Source of the DNA: Anoplopoma fimbria
Taxonomy: Eukaryota; Chordata; Actinopteri; Perciformes; Anoplopomatidae
DNA length: 64,000 bases
Direction of reading: 5' to 3'
Assembly: GCF_027596085.1 (NCBI RefSeq)
Contig: NC_072465.1
Span: 7,730,102 to 7,794,101 of the forward strand
The translations under genes were made by a program, and so were the position numbers. This document shows positions 1 through 11,290 of the stretch, piece by piece. A model generated the notes under the pieces. The model ran no database searches. It saw only the letters and a program-made list of their open reading frames with translations, and had not been told where the DNA came from. Positions within the stretch are counted from its first letter, which is position 1. Every line of letters starts with the position of its first letter.

Positions 1-628
1 TTGAAATCGGCCGATAACCATCAGCAGTAAAACTTTATTACACACTTTACTGTGTAATTAATCAGCGGTTAACATGGGGAGAATCCAAACGGATCAACTA
101 CAAAATCTTTTAAAAAAGAACCCCAATCAGTGAACAGGTACAAACCTATTCATTTTCTATATTGTAACGTTAAATGGACAAATGACAAACGGGAATACGA
201 CTGGACCGTGGGACTTGTGTTCCCCTGTGAGGACGTTCTTGATCCGTCGGAGCCTGAGGAGACTGGAAGAAGTGCTGTCACCTCCAGCCATCCTTGGGTA
301 AAGTGATCTGTGTGAGTGAGTGTGTGGTGGAGGGTTGAATGAGGACAGCACCTGAAGAGCAGCCTGGGGCTAGAGCGCTTCACGATTAATTCCCACTGCC
401 CACCAGAGGCATTAAACCATTCATCCCTTCACGAGTCCCTTCCAGTCAGGACTTTGAGGGTTTAATATTCCTGTCACCCCCCCCTCCACTCCTTGTGGGG
501 CTATGTGGATTCAACCACCCTGTTTCAATCAGGTGTTATGCATTCACAGCAGGCTCTCAGAAAGCATCTAAACCCCACACCTTTTCTTAAAAACAGTGAA
601 AGAGCTCAACAGTCAGACATGACGTTTA

Positions 629-1383
629 GGCCACGTCCACACTAACCCGTTTTCAAATGAATCCGCATATCTTTTTCTGCGTTTGCACCGAGCGTCCACA
701 CTACACAGGGTTTTTAGGGCACCGAAAACGAATAAGTTTGAAAACGCTCCCGAGGACGGATAAGTTTGAAAACGCGGCGTTTTCATGATAGTGTGGATGA
801 CTGAAAACGAAGAAGTCCGAAAACGATGACGCGGTTCTTTGGCTTCAGCTGGAATCAGCTGTTATTGGAGCGATTAGTGTGGCGTGTCCTGCGGCGGTAT
901 CAGCCCTAAATAACGGACTTCTGATGGACTTGTGTTGACCAAATGTATGGACCCATAATCTAGTAAACTTCGTTTAATGACTGTTCATTTAAAGTAAATG
1001 TGCTGTCTGTGTGGGAGAGATATAGTTAGACCTGCAGTGTTGTAACTAAGCTTGAAAAATAAAACTTCTAAAAACTTCCACGAAATGTGTCTGTTTGAGT
1101 TCATGGAGGAAGATTTTAGAGGAAGTTCTTAAGTATCAAGCACGACGAGTATCAAGAGTGGTGTAATCGTATTATCTGTAACCAAGCAACCAATGTACTC
1201 CCTGTTTACACCGGCATGCGCATGCCCAGTGTACGTGAATAGTCACGTGATATTCGTTTTCAGGGGAGCAAGTCTGGACGCACATAATTTCGAAAACGAT
1301 GCTGAAATGCACGTGTGGACGGAGATCTTAAAACCCCATTTTCATTTGAAAACGAGTGAAAGCGGGTTAATGTGGACATGGCC
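629..1383. mobile_element. PIF/Harbinger-like MITE, 755 bp, with TTA target duplication
   Basis: The left end reads GGCCACGTCCACACTAACCC. The right end, reverse-complemented, reads GGCCATGTCCACATTAACCC. The ends form a terminal inverted repeat of about 25 bp with three transitions. The trinucleotide TTA flanks both sides (626-628 and 1384-1386), the target duplication typical of PIF/Harbinger and ISL2EU elements. Inside, GAAAACG words recur at least seven times in both subterminal regions. There is no transposase frame, so it is non-autonomous. Superfamily is inferred from the TSD and end bases; the exact family is not known to me. Confidence 0.82.
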
Positions 1384-4300
1384 TTAGTTGCTCCTGACAT
1401 TATTGGACAGAAAAGGGAGAAATTCAAAGAAAACTCTCAAAGATATCTCAACTTTTCTGTAACAACTGTGAGCCTGATGCCACCATGCTGGCTGCTGAGA
1501 GTCTGGTTTTCTGCTTCTCTTGACAGCCTACAGGATACCAACTGTCTCAGTTTGGGTGTGTTTGAAAGAGACAGACATGTGCAAAAAGAGGAAATGTCTA
1601 CGTCTAAATGTGGATCCTATGCGACACTGCATGTCAGTGGCTGTGGTCGAGGTGCCTAACAAGCGGCCCAGCTGAAGTGATAGCCGATGCACAAACGGGT
1701 TAAATCCAACATTGCTGGCTGCAGTGTATGCGCAAAAACAGGCATCTGTCCCCAGATCACCCCTACTGGAGGACAAGAAACCACGACGCCGCATGCATAG
1801 TCGTTGACACATGCGTTCAATAAGTCTCCACCGCATCAATTAACCGCCAGTTTAGCTGCAAGGTTGTCAGCTGTGTGTCTCTTCCCGACATACTCCGTCA
1901 TGGTTTCAGCCTGTGTATTGCAATCCCAGCGTAGCGTTAGCGAGTATCCGGTAGAGAGAGCTCTCTCTTTCTTTTCTTTTTTTACATTTCTATAAAGCGA
2001 GTAACTGAGCAATGATTGGTCGAAATTCTTATTGTCGGTTAAAAAGTTGATTATTAACATCCCAAGTCTGCTCATGTGTTAAAGACAACACATCTTCACA
2101 CTGACACCTCTATCAGGCTGTGAACTGCCTGGCGCTGGGCAGACTGACAGCGAGTCATTGCAGAGGCACTAAGCACGTATGAGTGCTTCCATCAGCAGCA
2201 CTGTGTCACATCGCTCCGTATCATTCATTTGTTTTCCTCCTCTCCGCTGCCTCTCTCTGTCGCTCTCTTTGTCTTCTTGGCTGCTCTCTTCACTCCCCCC
2301 CCGCCCCCTCCCTCGTACCGCCCAGCCTAAACCCTGCCGGCTTTAAGTAGGTCGTCTTCACCTCTCTTCACCCTCTCTCCTGCTGTTTGCCTCTGGTGTG
2401 CGCAAGTTATCATGTCAAGTAGACCCGGTCGCCCCCTTCTTGCCGCTGTCCTGTCATCCTCTTGCCCATTTGCTTTATAGCGTAAATGGCGCCTTGTTTA
2501 CAGTTTGCACGACTGCCAAAGGGGACATTGCACCTTCGTGGCGGACTCTTGTGCGCTACACACTGGGAACAACTTCAACTGAGCAAACACAAAAAACAAG
2601 TGAGGAAACCAGACATCGGGAAGTCAAACACGAAGCCGCTACGGACCAACACATTTTGATTTCTGGGGTGTAGCTTCTCCATAAAGCCCAGGCAACCAGG
2701 GTCAAACCATCAGACTAACAACTGACAACTCTTTACCACTAAATGTCCTTAACATTCATAACGTGGACTCTGGATTCACTCTCGATCTGCAGCATATGAC
2801 ATGTCAAACGGCGCCGTTCTCTCCCCATTGCAGGGATGGTGGCGCTGGTAGAAACAGAAGAGGCTGCCTAGTCAATCTCTCTCCCTCCCTGGGTAATGAT
2901 GTGCTTTAGCCCCTGGAGACTCTTGGCTGAGCGAGCACATCCCCCTTGCAGCCATCCATACCCCCCCCTTCAAGAAACACACGCACATAAATGTCCCTCC
3001 ACCGCTCTGTTTCTCCCTGTGTCCTCTCTTGCCCTCGCCTTCCTCCTTCTTCCTCAGCAAGCTGTGACTCCACACATAACGACTCTCTCACTCCTTGTCC
3101 TCATATGCCTCTTTCTGTATTTTCCTCAAGACTCCCTTGCCATCATACTCGTTTGCTCTCGTCTTTTTTTGGGTGAGGGGAGGAGCCTCGATTCAGCAGC
3201 TCTCTCAACATTTTCTCTGTTTTGTCAAATTGCCAAATTGGCTACTGTATTTAATCACTCACACACTGCCAAATCCCATGAAGTAATTAAGAACTTTTAA
3301 ATCCGGCAATTAACATGTAAAGATTAGGGCTACCGGCTCGTGCTTAGGGCTTTAGTGCAGATGCTGATAATGCTGGATAAGCAAAAGCAGTTTCCTCTGA
3401 GCGGGGGGGCTGCTGTGGGGGCAGGGGGTGGGCGAGGAAGTGCAGATATAAATTGAGCGCCGGCATGTCCCTCTTATGTAATTCCATTATCCTAGACAAT
3501 TTGCCTTAATGTGACAGTGGTAGAATCCACGGATTATAATGGCTCTATTCCATCATTGTAAAAGACAGAAAGGCAGGCAGGCACACACACGCGCACGCAC
3601 ACGCACCAATCATTTTCCAATAATTGTGCAGCCTCAATGCTTACACAAAAAAGAGAGATGCACTTTTACTTTTGCCACACAAGTAACTCGTTGCTTCAGG
3701 GTCGGGTATCCGTTCTGATTCTGTTCATCAATCCTGGTTCTAACTTCCATAATCTGTGGATTCATGGGTTTCCCATAACGCCGTATTATAAAGCCACAGA
3801 CTAAATGCAAAACACATTTACTTAAGGGCATTAACATCTACAGTAACTGCTTATGATTGAGTCATGGAAGTTTGACGGAATGATCCGACAAACATCTTAC
3901 CCTCCCTTTAGAATTCTTCATACTTGTGACAATATTTGTACATGACATTATTCACAGGACAGTCTACACAAGCTACAGGTGACTGACAAATCTAACTTTT
4001 AATCTCCTACAGCAAGGCCTTACCAGCTATCTGAGCAAATAAAAGATGGCTACTGTAAACCAACAGAGACAGCCTGGTGACACAGACATAGATAGAATAG
4101 AAATTGATAAGTGCAAAAACAAAATGTCATGCGTCATTTGATTTAGCTTCGTTTTGCCAAGTGGTCTTGAGTCCAGCTGATGAGATCAGCTGACAAAAAT
4201 GTAGATTTGATCCTTAAGCCACTGTGCGAAGAAGTATCAAGTTGCTTAAACAAACATACTTTTTTCAAAGATTATATATCTAACACCCATGCGTATAAAC

Positions 4301-6963
4301 TCCTGTATCTCCCACTGCTGTGTATATATATAGTATATGGGTTGCTTTGGTTCAGGGACAGTGTCATCTCAGCAGTCTGAGATTCAGATAAATTACGGTC
4401 CATAGAAGTTGGTTTATTTAATCTAGTCAGAGCACTGCATTTTCCTAACCAGTGGGAGACACCCATTTGTTCCGTTTTATATAAAGCACAGATGGAAGCT
4501 CCTTGAAATGGTTGACAACAGAGAAACAGCGCATAGATAACAGGGCGGCAGTCAAAGACTGAGGTACCTCAAGACTTCCTGTGATCCCCGCCATCAATCA
4601 ACTTTAGAGGGCTCCTAATGGTTTCTCCCTGGGCCCCGGGGCTGACAGAGGCGCATACCAAACATCCCCACAAAAGCAAACTGATGCACGGCAACACGGT
4701 GTCACGTTCACGCAGCGATCGGGGTTCAGATGCCAGAAACATTTAAATACGATAGCGCGCGCCTCACAGGGGATGCTAATGCGAGCCCTTCTCCAATTAC
4801 CAAAGAAGCAGGCGCCAAATACTTGGGCTACTCGGACTTGTAGATTAGCGACGAGGTCAGGTACAAAAAAGCAGAGTGCGTTCTTGTTTAAGAGTCAGGG
4901 TGGCAGAGGCTAGATTTAGCCTAGTCGGGTATCATGTTACATCACTGAGTTGGACTGGGTCAACAGGTTCGTTAGGCTGCGCCGGGCCGGGGAGATGGGG
5001 CCCCTCCCTGCATGCTGATGCCGCAGCCGGAGTTTTGCCCTCGTTAACACACATTCTTGCCTCCTTTGACCCACAGTTACCTAGCTTGCCTACCGCTGGC
5101 AGGGGGGACAAAGTGCAGTTCAAGCCTCTGTGTAGTGAAAGCCTCTCACTCACCGTGGATCACCTTAATTGTTTATCCTCCATCGGCACCTGTAGAAACA
5201 GCTGGTGTCTCAATGGCTCAGTGCACTCTGTGAGGGATGGCTGTATCAAGCTCAAGGGGGTGGAACTATTCATCTAATCTGGATTCATTCACGTAGGACA
5301 AGCAGGTAGACTCTCCATGATTGGACCTGCAGCTACCATGCTCGTCACTGCATTTATGTACACAGACTACTACCTGTTGTACCAAGAGGGTGGCGGTGCA
5401 TGCAAAACTTCAGCTGACATCCATCCAATCCTCACTACGTTTTGAATACAGTCAACACAGTCTGACCTTTGTATCCAGGACGCAGGAAAAGAAAGCTATA
5501 TTTGGGGATTGTGGAAGGAGTGTGTGGAAAGAGGTCACTTGCCAGTCATTCACATAACTCATAACAAGCCCTTTCAAAATACACTTAAATACAATCATGT
5601 CACACTGACTGCACAGATCAATACCTATCCAAGTCCACCCTATCTTGTAGTAAACACAAATTGATGATCCAAATCCAAAGGGCCTCTATAATTAGTGAAC
5701 ACACGTGCCCTCCTTGCATAAAAGCACATCCAAAGTAGAGCCTCAGATAAAAGCGGCAAGACAAACATCCACACGTAGCCTTAAGTGTGAATCATTTAGC
5801 TAAGAGCATGCTGCTCTGTCCCATGCTTTGCTGGTATACATCAAACGAGAAAGAAAAGACAGCTAATTAGTACTCATTAAAATAAGAGGCAGCCCCACAA
5901 CGACACAATTGCATTAATAAAAGGTTACCCGTTCACATCAAACAGGAATGTGTGGCAACCACTCCTGTGATGTCATGTGCTCCCACTTACCAAATAGAGG
6001 CAACTGGGCCGTTGCCAAAGCACAGTGGCAGGATGGCTTCGACATGCTCGTCTCTGCTTCCTGTTCAGCGCAGTAGGCTCAGCCCGCACCCATCGGCTGT
6101 GGTCTTAAGCTACGAGCAGCTCGGGAAAAGATCAGAGGGGGAGGGGAGCCAGACAATTAAGGCTGAGCTCAATCTTTTGGATTTTCAGTAAACCAGCGTC
6201 AGAGTGTTCTCCCCGTTTGCGGTGCGCCAGCGGTGTCAGTCTAGCCACTCATTGTAAAACCACAGCTGGAAAGGTTAGAGTGCAGAGGGGACTTGTCAAC
6301 AAACCCACAAGTGACTCATCTGTCTCTCCAACTCATCATGCAAGTGATGACGGGAGTAAACAATCTCACACCGCAGCACACGATACTTCTCATCAAAAAC
6401 ATTCCGCCGATCTGGGGGAGGAAGCGACACACCAGACTAAAAAGGGAATCCCGTCATGACATTAAGGTACACTGTGATATCATCTCAGTTTCCCATAAGA
6501 CGCAGTCTTCTGCTGACATCACAAAATTTATTCTGAGGGAAGCTCAGGGGAATTGTCCGGGGACATACAAGCCTGTCGCCATAAACGCAGGTATGATTAA
6601 TCTGGAGACATTTTCTGAGAGTGAATTCACTTATTTGTGGCAGATATTAACATGATTAATCATAGACAAATGTGTTGACTGACATTTAAGAGAGAAAAAA
6701 AATCATGCCAGACTGGGCATGAAATTGCACTGGCTTCAACTATACCGGACAAAGAAATAGAAAAAGGCACATCTGGGGTTTATCTCTAATCCTGATTACA
6801 AAAATAAATCTTGGAAACATAATCATCTCCTTACTGTACATCCACCGCATGCACAATAAAGTCTGACTCTTGTCAGACGATTAACAGAACCTCTGCAAAT
6901 CCTACAGGTTGGCGAAACGCACGAGCGTGCATTCACCTTGTTTCACTCCATGAGGAGGAGGAA

Positions 6964-6992
6964 AGAAGAAGAAGAAGAAGAAGAAGAAGAAG
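6964..6992. repeat. (GAA)n microsatellite
   Basis: About nine GAA units in rybp intron 2. Confidence 0.9.
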
Positions 6993-7361
6993 GCAGCCCT
7001 TTCGCTGTTGATGCACTGTAGCTGTACAGCCATCATGAAGTATGGTCCCCCCCCAACACTCCCCTCCCCTCCCCTCTGGCTAGCGAGGCAGCCAGCCTAC
7101 CTAGAACATAGTGCATAAAAGCAATGCAATGTTTAGCCGCATTAACGTGATAAACTACGGATAATCCAGACACCGGCAGGGAGGTGTTTGCGAAGGCTGT
7201 CCATCAACAAGTCCGCGCTCGCCCGCAGACAAATGGGGCTGTCGATCAAAGTTTGTCATCCGCTTTAAATTGCGATGCGATGCAATGCTGCTGCAGCCAG
7301 CCAGCCGAGCAGGGGGGGGGAGGAGAAAACGAGACGCTCAGACAAGAGATGGAGAGAGGGT

Positions 7362-7387
7362 GAGAGAGAGAGAGAGAGAGAGAGAGG
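7362..7387. repeat. (GA)n microsatellite beside rybp exon 2
   Basis: Thirteen GA units. The tract sits within 20 bp of the exon 2 donor (gtaacg at 7401-7405), on the intron side. Confidence 0.9.
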
Positions 7388-7405
7388 GTGAGAGAGCTAC
7401 GTTAC

Positions 7406-7531
7406 CTTGTGGATGTGCCCTTCCTCACATCGCAGATGCTGCATTTGAAAGCCTCGGCGGTGTTCCTGAAGGTGCAGACGCTACAGTCCCAGTACCCGTC
7501 GTCTGCGGTCTGTTTGGCTTGTCTTTTTGGC
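7406..7531 (-). CDS. rybp: rybp exon 2 (NZF zinc finger)
   Basis: 126 bp. The acceptor is tttgtcag|G, completing R9, and the donor is ACAAG|gtaacg. The exon encodes [19 protein letters not shown] and the rest of the finger up to TSTR. The four zinc cysteines C25, C28, C39 and C42 and the structural N32 are intact. It ends in phase 2, the phase needed for the next family exon, which starts KPR. Confidence 0.94.
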
Positions 7532-8213
7532 CTGACAAATGTTAAGGTCAAGTTAGTTTATATTTTTATTTTTTTATTTTTTGGGGGGTGGGTGGGGGGA
7601 GGGAGGGGGAGAAATGCCACCAACACATTTCAAGAATTAACAAAAAAAGGAAGACAGTGACAAACATAGCGCGTTGTGTAAATGCACGAGCCACTAAGTG
7701 CGGCGCAAATGGTGGGGTTGTCATGAATTTTGGGTTCGCGACCCGGCAAGTAAAGCCCCCTTTTTTAAATAACCCCCCCCTCCCTCAGTGGCGAAGCTCC
7801 ACACCGTCCGATTGTATCGCCAGCTAGGCTAGCAGGCAGGCGAGCGGGGCTAAAAAAAAAATCCTCGGCATCGGAGCTTAGCATGTCGGCTAACAAAACC
7901 AATATCAAACAATGTCAATTTCGACATTGACCCTCCGAAAGGCTTCGTCGAGACGGAAGAGCGTTTCAGAGAGTGCCAGGCGTCTCCTCCGAAAAAATTC
8001 CCTTTGTCTGTTAAGTGACTGGGTTGTAGGGAGCGAGAAGCCGCCATAGTGACTGCACTATTCAAGCTAGCTGTGGCATACCGACTGAAAAAGGGAGAAA
8101 CGATCCCTGCGTTGAGGGAGACGCATCCAAATATCGAGCCCAAAACGCACGAAACTAGCCAGAAACGGCGGCAGGCGGTCGCATTACCTGGTTGGGCTCT
8201 TCTTGTCGCCCAT
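7406..8213 (-). CDS. rybp: rybp, coding exons 1-2 (5' part of gene; remainder off left edge)
   Basis: RYBP bridges RING1A/B and YY1 in non-canonical PRC1 and binds ubiquitylated H2A through its zinc finger (family knowledge). The two exons (8188-8213 and 7406-7531) join in frame to give 50 codons plus two bases. The N-terminus reads [15 protein letters not shown]. Next comes a RanBP2/NZF finger at about residues 22-43: W23, C25-x2-C28, N32, C39-x2-C42, with the ubiquitin-contacting T29-F30 pair. After it comes the conserved DVRKGTSTR. The finger reads KCSICD, the RYBP form; as I recall, YAF2 has a different pair of residues between the last two cysteines. Neighbouring shq1 in the same orientation agrees with RYBP. 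The start is the first ATG of the family N-terminus. I found no further rybp exon between 1 and 7405, so the acidic/lysine-rich middle and the C-terminal RING1-binding domain lie outside the window. YAF2 remains a minor alternative. Confidence 0.93.
7532..8187 (-). other. rybp intron 1
   Basis: 656-bp intron between the 26-bp first coding exon and the zinc-finger exon. It has a clean donor (gtaatg) and acceptor (tttgtcag), with a T/G-rich low-complexity patch at about 7555-7610. The part next to exon 1 (about 7780-8190) remains CpG-rich, so the promoter CpG island probably runs into the intron. Confidence 0.8.
8188..8213 (-). CDS. rybp: rybp exon 1, coding part
   Basis: Eight codons plus two bases: ATG at 8213, then GDKKSPT and the first two bases of R9. 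The donor is AG|gtaatg, with gt at 8186-8187. This very short first coding exon with the same peptide is the usual layout in RYBP and YAF2. Bases upstream of the ATG read cttcaca, with no in-frame upstream ATG close by. Confidence 0.92.
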
Positions 8214-8460
8214 TGTGAAGAATAGTCCTCGGAAAAAAGAAGAAAAAGGGGCCTCCTTTAATTGTCAGTGAGTGTAGTGGGTTCCAGATAGAGCCGCTGC
8301 TGAGGCTGTTGGCAGACAGGCTCCACTCAGCGCTGGCTCGAGGCAAGGCACAGCGACTGACTGCACTACAACACGTGACCGCCGCCCGGCCAATCAGAGC
8401 GAGAGTCGGTTTAAAAGTCTGGGTGGATGTTTAGTCGCTGTTTTAATAACTACTAGAGAA
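8214..8460 (-). promoter_or_regulatory. rybp: rybp 5' UTR and proximal promoter
   Basis: GC- and CpG-rich block just upstream of the rybp ATG. An NF-Y type CCAAT box is read on the plus strand at 8390-8394 (ggccaatcag). A canonical E-box CACGTG lies at 8372-8377 within acacgtgacc. No convincing TATA box is placed; ttaaaag at about 8411 is only a weak match. The exact transcription start cannot be set from sequence. The E-box/CCAAT pairing about 160-180 bp from the ATG is typical of a broadly expressed gene. Confidence 0.5.
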
Positions 8461-9044
8461 ATTTGACAGACCTCACCTCACCTCAACCCACACCCACACA
8501 CACACATATGCATAGAGATGGAAGACTGACTTCGTTCTTAATGCCTGTAATAGAAACAAATTAATAAAACCTTTTTAAATATAGAACTACACATTCAAAT
8601 TGCTTTACAAGATTTAAAAAAAAGGAGAAAAAAAAGAATACTAGGAAACAATTAACAAATAGCAAAAACAATTAGGACAAAAAAGTAAAAGACAAAAAAC
8701 ACACTACAGGTTTTATATCTAGAACAAAATCCTCTTTCAACAGGTGGAGTTCTGATGAATCCTGTTTTTAATTCCAGTCTATGGAAAAACCATAAGGGAT
8801 CCGCTGCTTACAACAGGCAGCGTTCATGCTAATTTATGGTTAATAATAATATCATTATACGTATAACCATAGAGTTACGGATGTATTGATGATGGATCAT
8901 CTCTTCTAGACTACATGGAGTGTTTGTACAGCAGCATCACAGGACGCACCATACTTTGCTTATGTAGCCTCTCCCCAGCGTGCATTAGGTGAAAGAGAGG
9001 ACACCTTCTCTTGGACAGTTTTCCAGTCTATAACAGAGTTTAAA

Positions 9045-9165
9045 CATGGCCGAACACACACATTTTCACACTCAATTTCACACATATGGGAAATTTAAAG
9101 GACTGTGGGAGGAAGCCAGAGCAGCTGGACATGAGAGACTCACACGCGACACATGAAGGCTGTGA
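9045..9165. repeat. Degenerate interspersed repeat fragment
   Basis: Contains cacacatatgggaaattta followed by ggactgtgggaggaagccag, then a degenerate version of the 'gagaacccacgc' stretch. I recognise this order from an abundant fish interspersed repeat. The fragment is too decayed to orient firmly or to assign to a class. Confidence 0.5.
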
Positions 9166-11243
9166 TTTAAACACAATCATTTTATTGTGAAGTATCAATT
9201 ATGCAATGGCTCTCACACTTAAGCTTCATAAAATATACTTTTTTTTGTATAAATATCTGTTGTCTTGCATTGTGAATAGTTATATGCAAAGACGTTACCC
9301 ATAAGAACACAAGCATTTTTTTTTTTCTCAAAAGATTTTTGGAACAGCACAAGATACCGCCTTTGGACACATTGTTTTACTGAAATAAACATGTCCACCT
9401 TCTCCTGATTGATTCAAGACCCTGATAAGACACAGAAGACCCTCATAGCAGGAGAAACCTTTAATCCCCCCTTCACCGCCCTGGCTCTGACAGGCTGCGT
9501 CATGAAATGTGTTGGAGCAACGCACATCTTGCTCGCCTCCGCTCTGCCCAGGACGAGGCTCTCTCCGCGGGGGAGTCCAAGAGTGAATCATGTAGGCTCA
9601 TTAGCCTCCCTCCACGGCTCCAGGTCCTATTGTGAATCTCTCGCCTTCTCTGTTCAGAGTGAATATCCGCGCCTCCACATAAGTCTGCCCTCAGCCCAGT
9701 GATTACCTTATAGCACGCTGCTCTAATTGAGCTTCATCACGGTGGCCTACTGATAACTACAGTTCAGTCAAAACAACATTAAGTCCTGCCTCGCTGGTTC
9801 TGTAATGAATTCCTGGGGAAAACGGTGCTTTTCTTGGTTTAGCTTGCAAGTTCTACAGTCACTCACTTGAGTGTAGCGCGTGGAGTTCATTCGTATTCAT
9901 AGGTAGGATGAGTTCTGATACAACAGGTATGAAGAACTTGTAAAAGGAGGCACGTTTACTGAAAACAGCTGGCCTAAAGGTAGAGAGAATTGCACTCGTG
10001 GAACAGATTCTTCCCTCCCTCATCAACTACGCCCTTGAGCAAGGCGCTTACATTATTCGCAGACGATTTGACGAGACAACCAGTTATCCCTCATTCATTA
10101 TTAATGAGAGGTGAGTTTGAACAGTACAACATTAACAAATCGGGGGGGAGATGCACATGATAGAACTTTGAATCATTTCACATGATCCAAAAGAAGGATG
10201 GCATTCATGCTGATCGTGTTTGTGCAGAACCGCAATATTTTTTTTTTATCCCAGAAGACTCACAGAAAGTGGGAGTCACTGTCAGATTGTTGGTTCGCCA
10301 ACAATACAAAACTGTTCAGACTGAATGTGACGGCATCCATAGTGTCAAACAGCACTCTGTTTGAAGCACGCAGCAGCCTCGAATACCAATAACTCCAGAG
10401 GGCTGCTCGGCGTCTGGCAGTAGAAGATTGAGGTTGTACTGCTTCTGGGCACGAATGTGTAAAAACTGAGTAATGTCTGTTTGGAGAGCTCACAGGTTTT
10501 AATCTCGGCAGCAGCCAATCTGCCCATCAAACACCACGATCACGTCCGTATCGGCACCTCCCGTTTTAGGTCCAGTGCCAACGTCGACTGCCAATGATGG
10601 ATTCAGTGTGCCTTTTGTGTAGAGAGGAGGAATATTACATATATATATTATTATAGTTACAATATATATAGTTACCAAACTGAAGTTCCCAAAGGCAGAA
10701 CAAAAAGTCGTCCATAATGGGGCACATCTTCAGACGGTCTCTCCTGAAGGGCATCGATAGTGGTTAACATGAAAAGTGACGGATGAGAAAGCTTGAGAGA
10801 AGAAGTTCAAACCCTGTGAGACTATTCAAACTATTGGGCTCAGACGCCACTAATCTGACATCGAAAAGGTGCAACGAAGCTGACTGGCAGCTTAAGAGTG
10901 TGGAGGGTGGTGATTGGACGAGTAGCGATGAAACTTTCAGGCAGAAGATCAAAGTTCGCATCCCATCGCACACTTTCAGTTACGATTTGCCCTCCATTAA
11001 CGGTAACCACAAACTTTTCCTAATCTCAACCAAGTACTCTGGTCACCTAACAATAACCATACCATTACAGTTTTCCCTTTCAGCATTCTCCAAGCAAACT
11101 TATTTGTCATCCCATCAGGTCTAAAACAAAAGGGTTTAACTGTCACAGTCACACTCGACGTCAAGGTGACAGCTAACCATCAAAGAGATCACATACTCAT
11201 GTACATGTGGATTGTGATGCTGGCAAGTGTATTGTGTGATGCA

Positions 11244-11290
11244 AGACAAATTTCCCTGCGGGACAATAAAGTAAATGTTATCTTATCTAC
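11244..11290 (+). repeat. LINE-like 3' end fragment
   Basis: The words gacaaatttccctgcggga then caataaagtaaatgttatc resemble the 3' tails of teleost non-LTR retrotransposons, in which a 'gggacaataaag' block precedes short tandem units. Only the last ~45 bp are recognisable. A related tail lies in the opposite orientation at 63724-63780. Confidence 0.5.

Larger units (their letters stand above)
1..7405 (-). other. rybp intron 2 (partial), no exon seen
   Basis: I read both strands for the remaining rybp exons (the INSQLVAQQ region and the GNVTVIITDF region) and found none, so they lie left of base 1. Apart from the MITE at 629-1383 and short simple repeats (GAA at 6964-6992, a CA-rich patch near 3582-3605), the stretch is unique non-coding sequence. 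The AT-rich part around 3250-3560 holds several homeodomain-type TAATTA/CAATTA words and may be a conserved element. The open frames here are short and resemble nothing I know. Confidence 0.6.

Noticed and set aside
8155..8346. Minus-strand open frame across the rybp start
   Set aside because: It reads the rybp first exon in the wrong frame ([10 protein letters not shown]) and has no ATG start at its right end.
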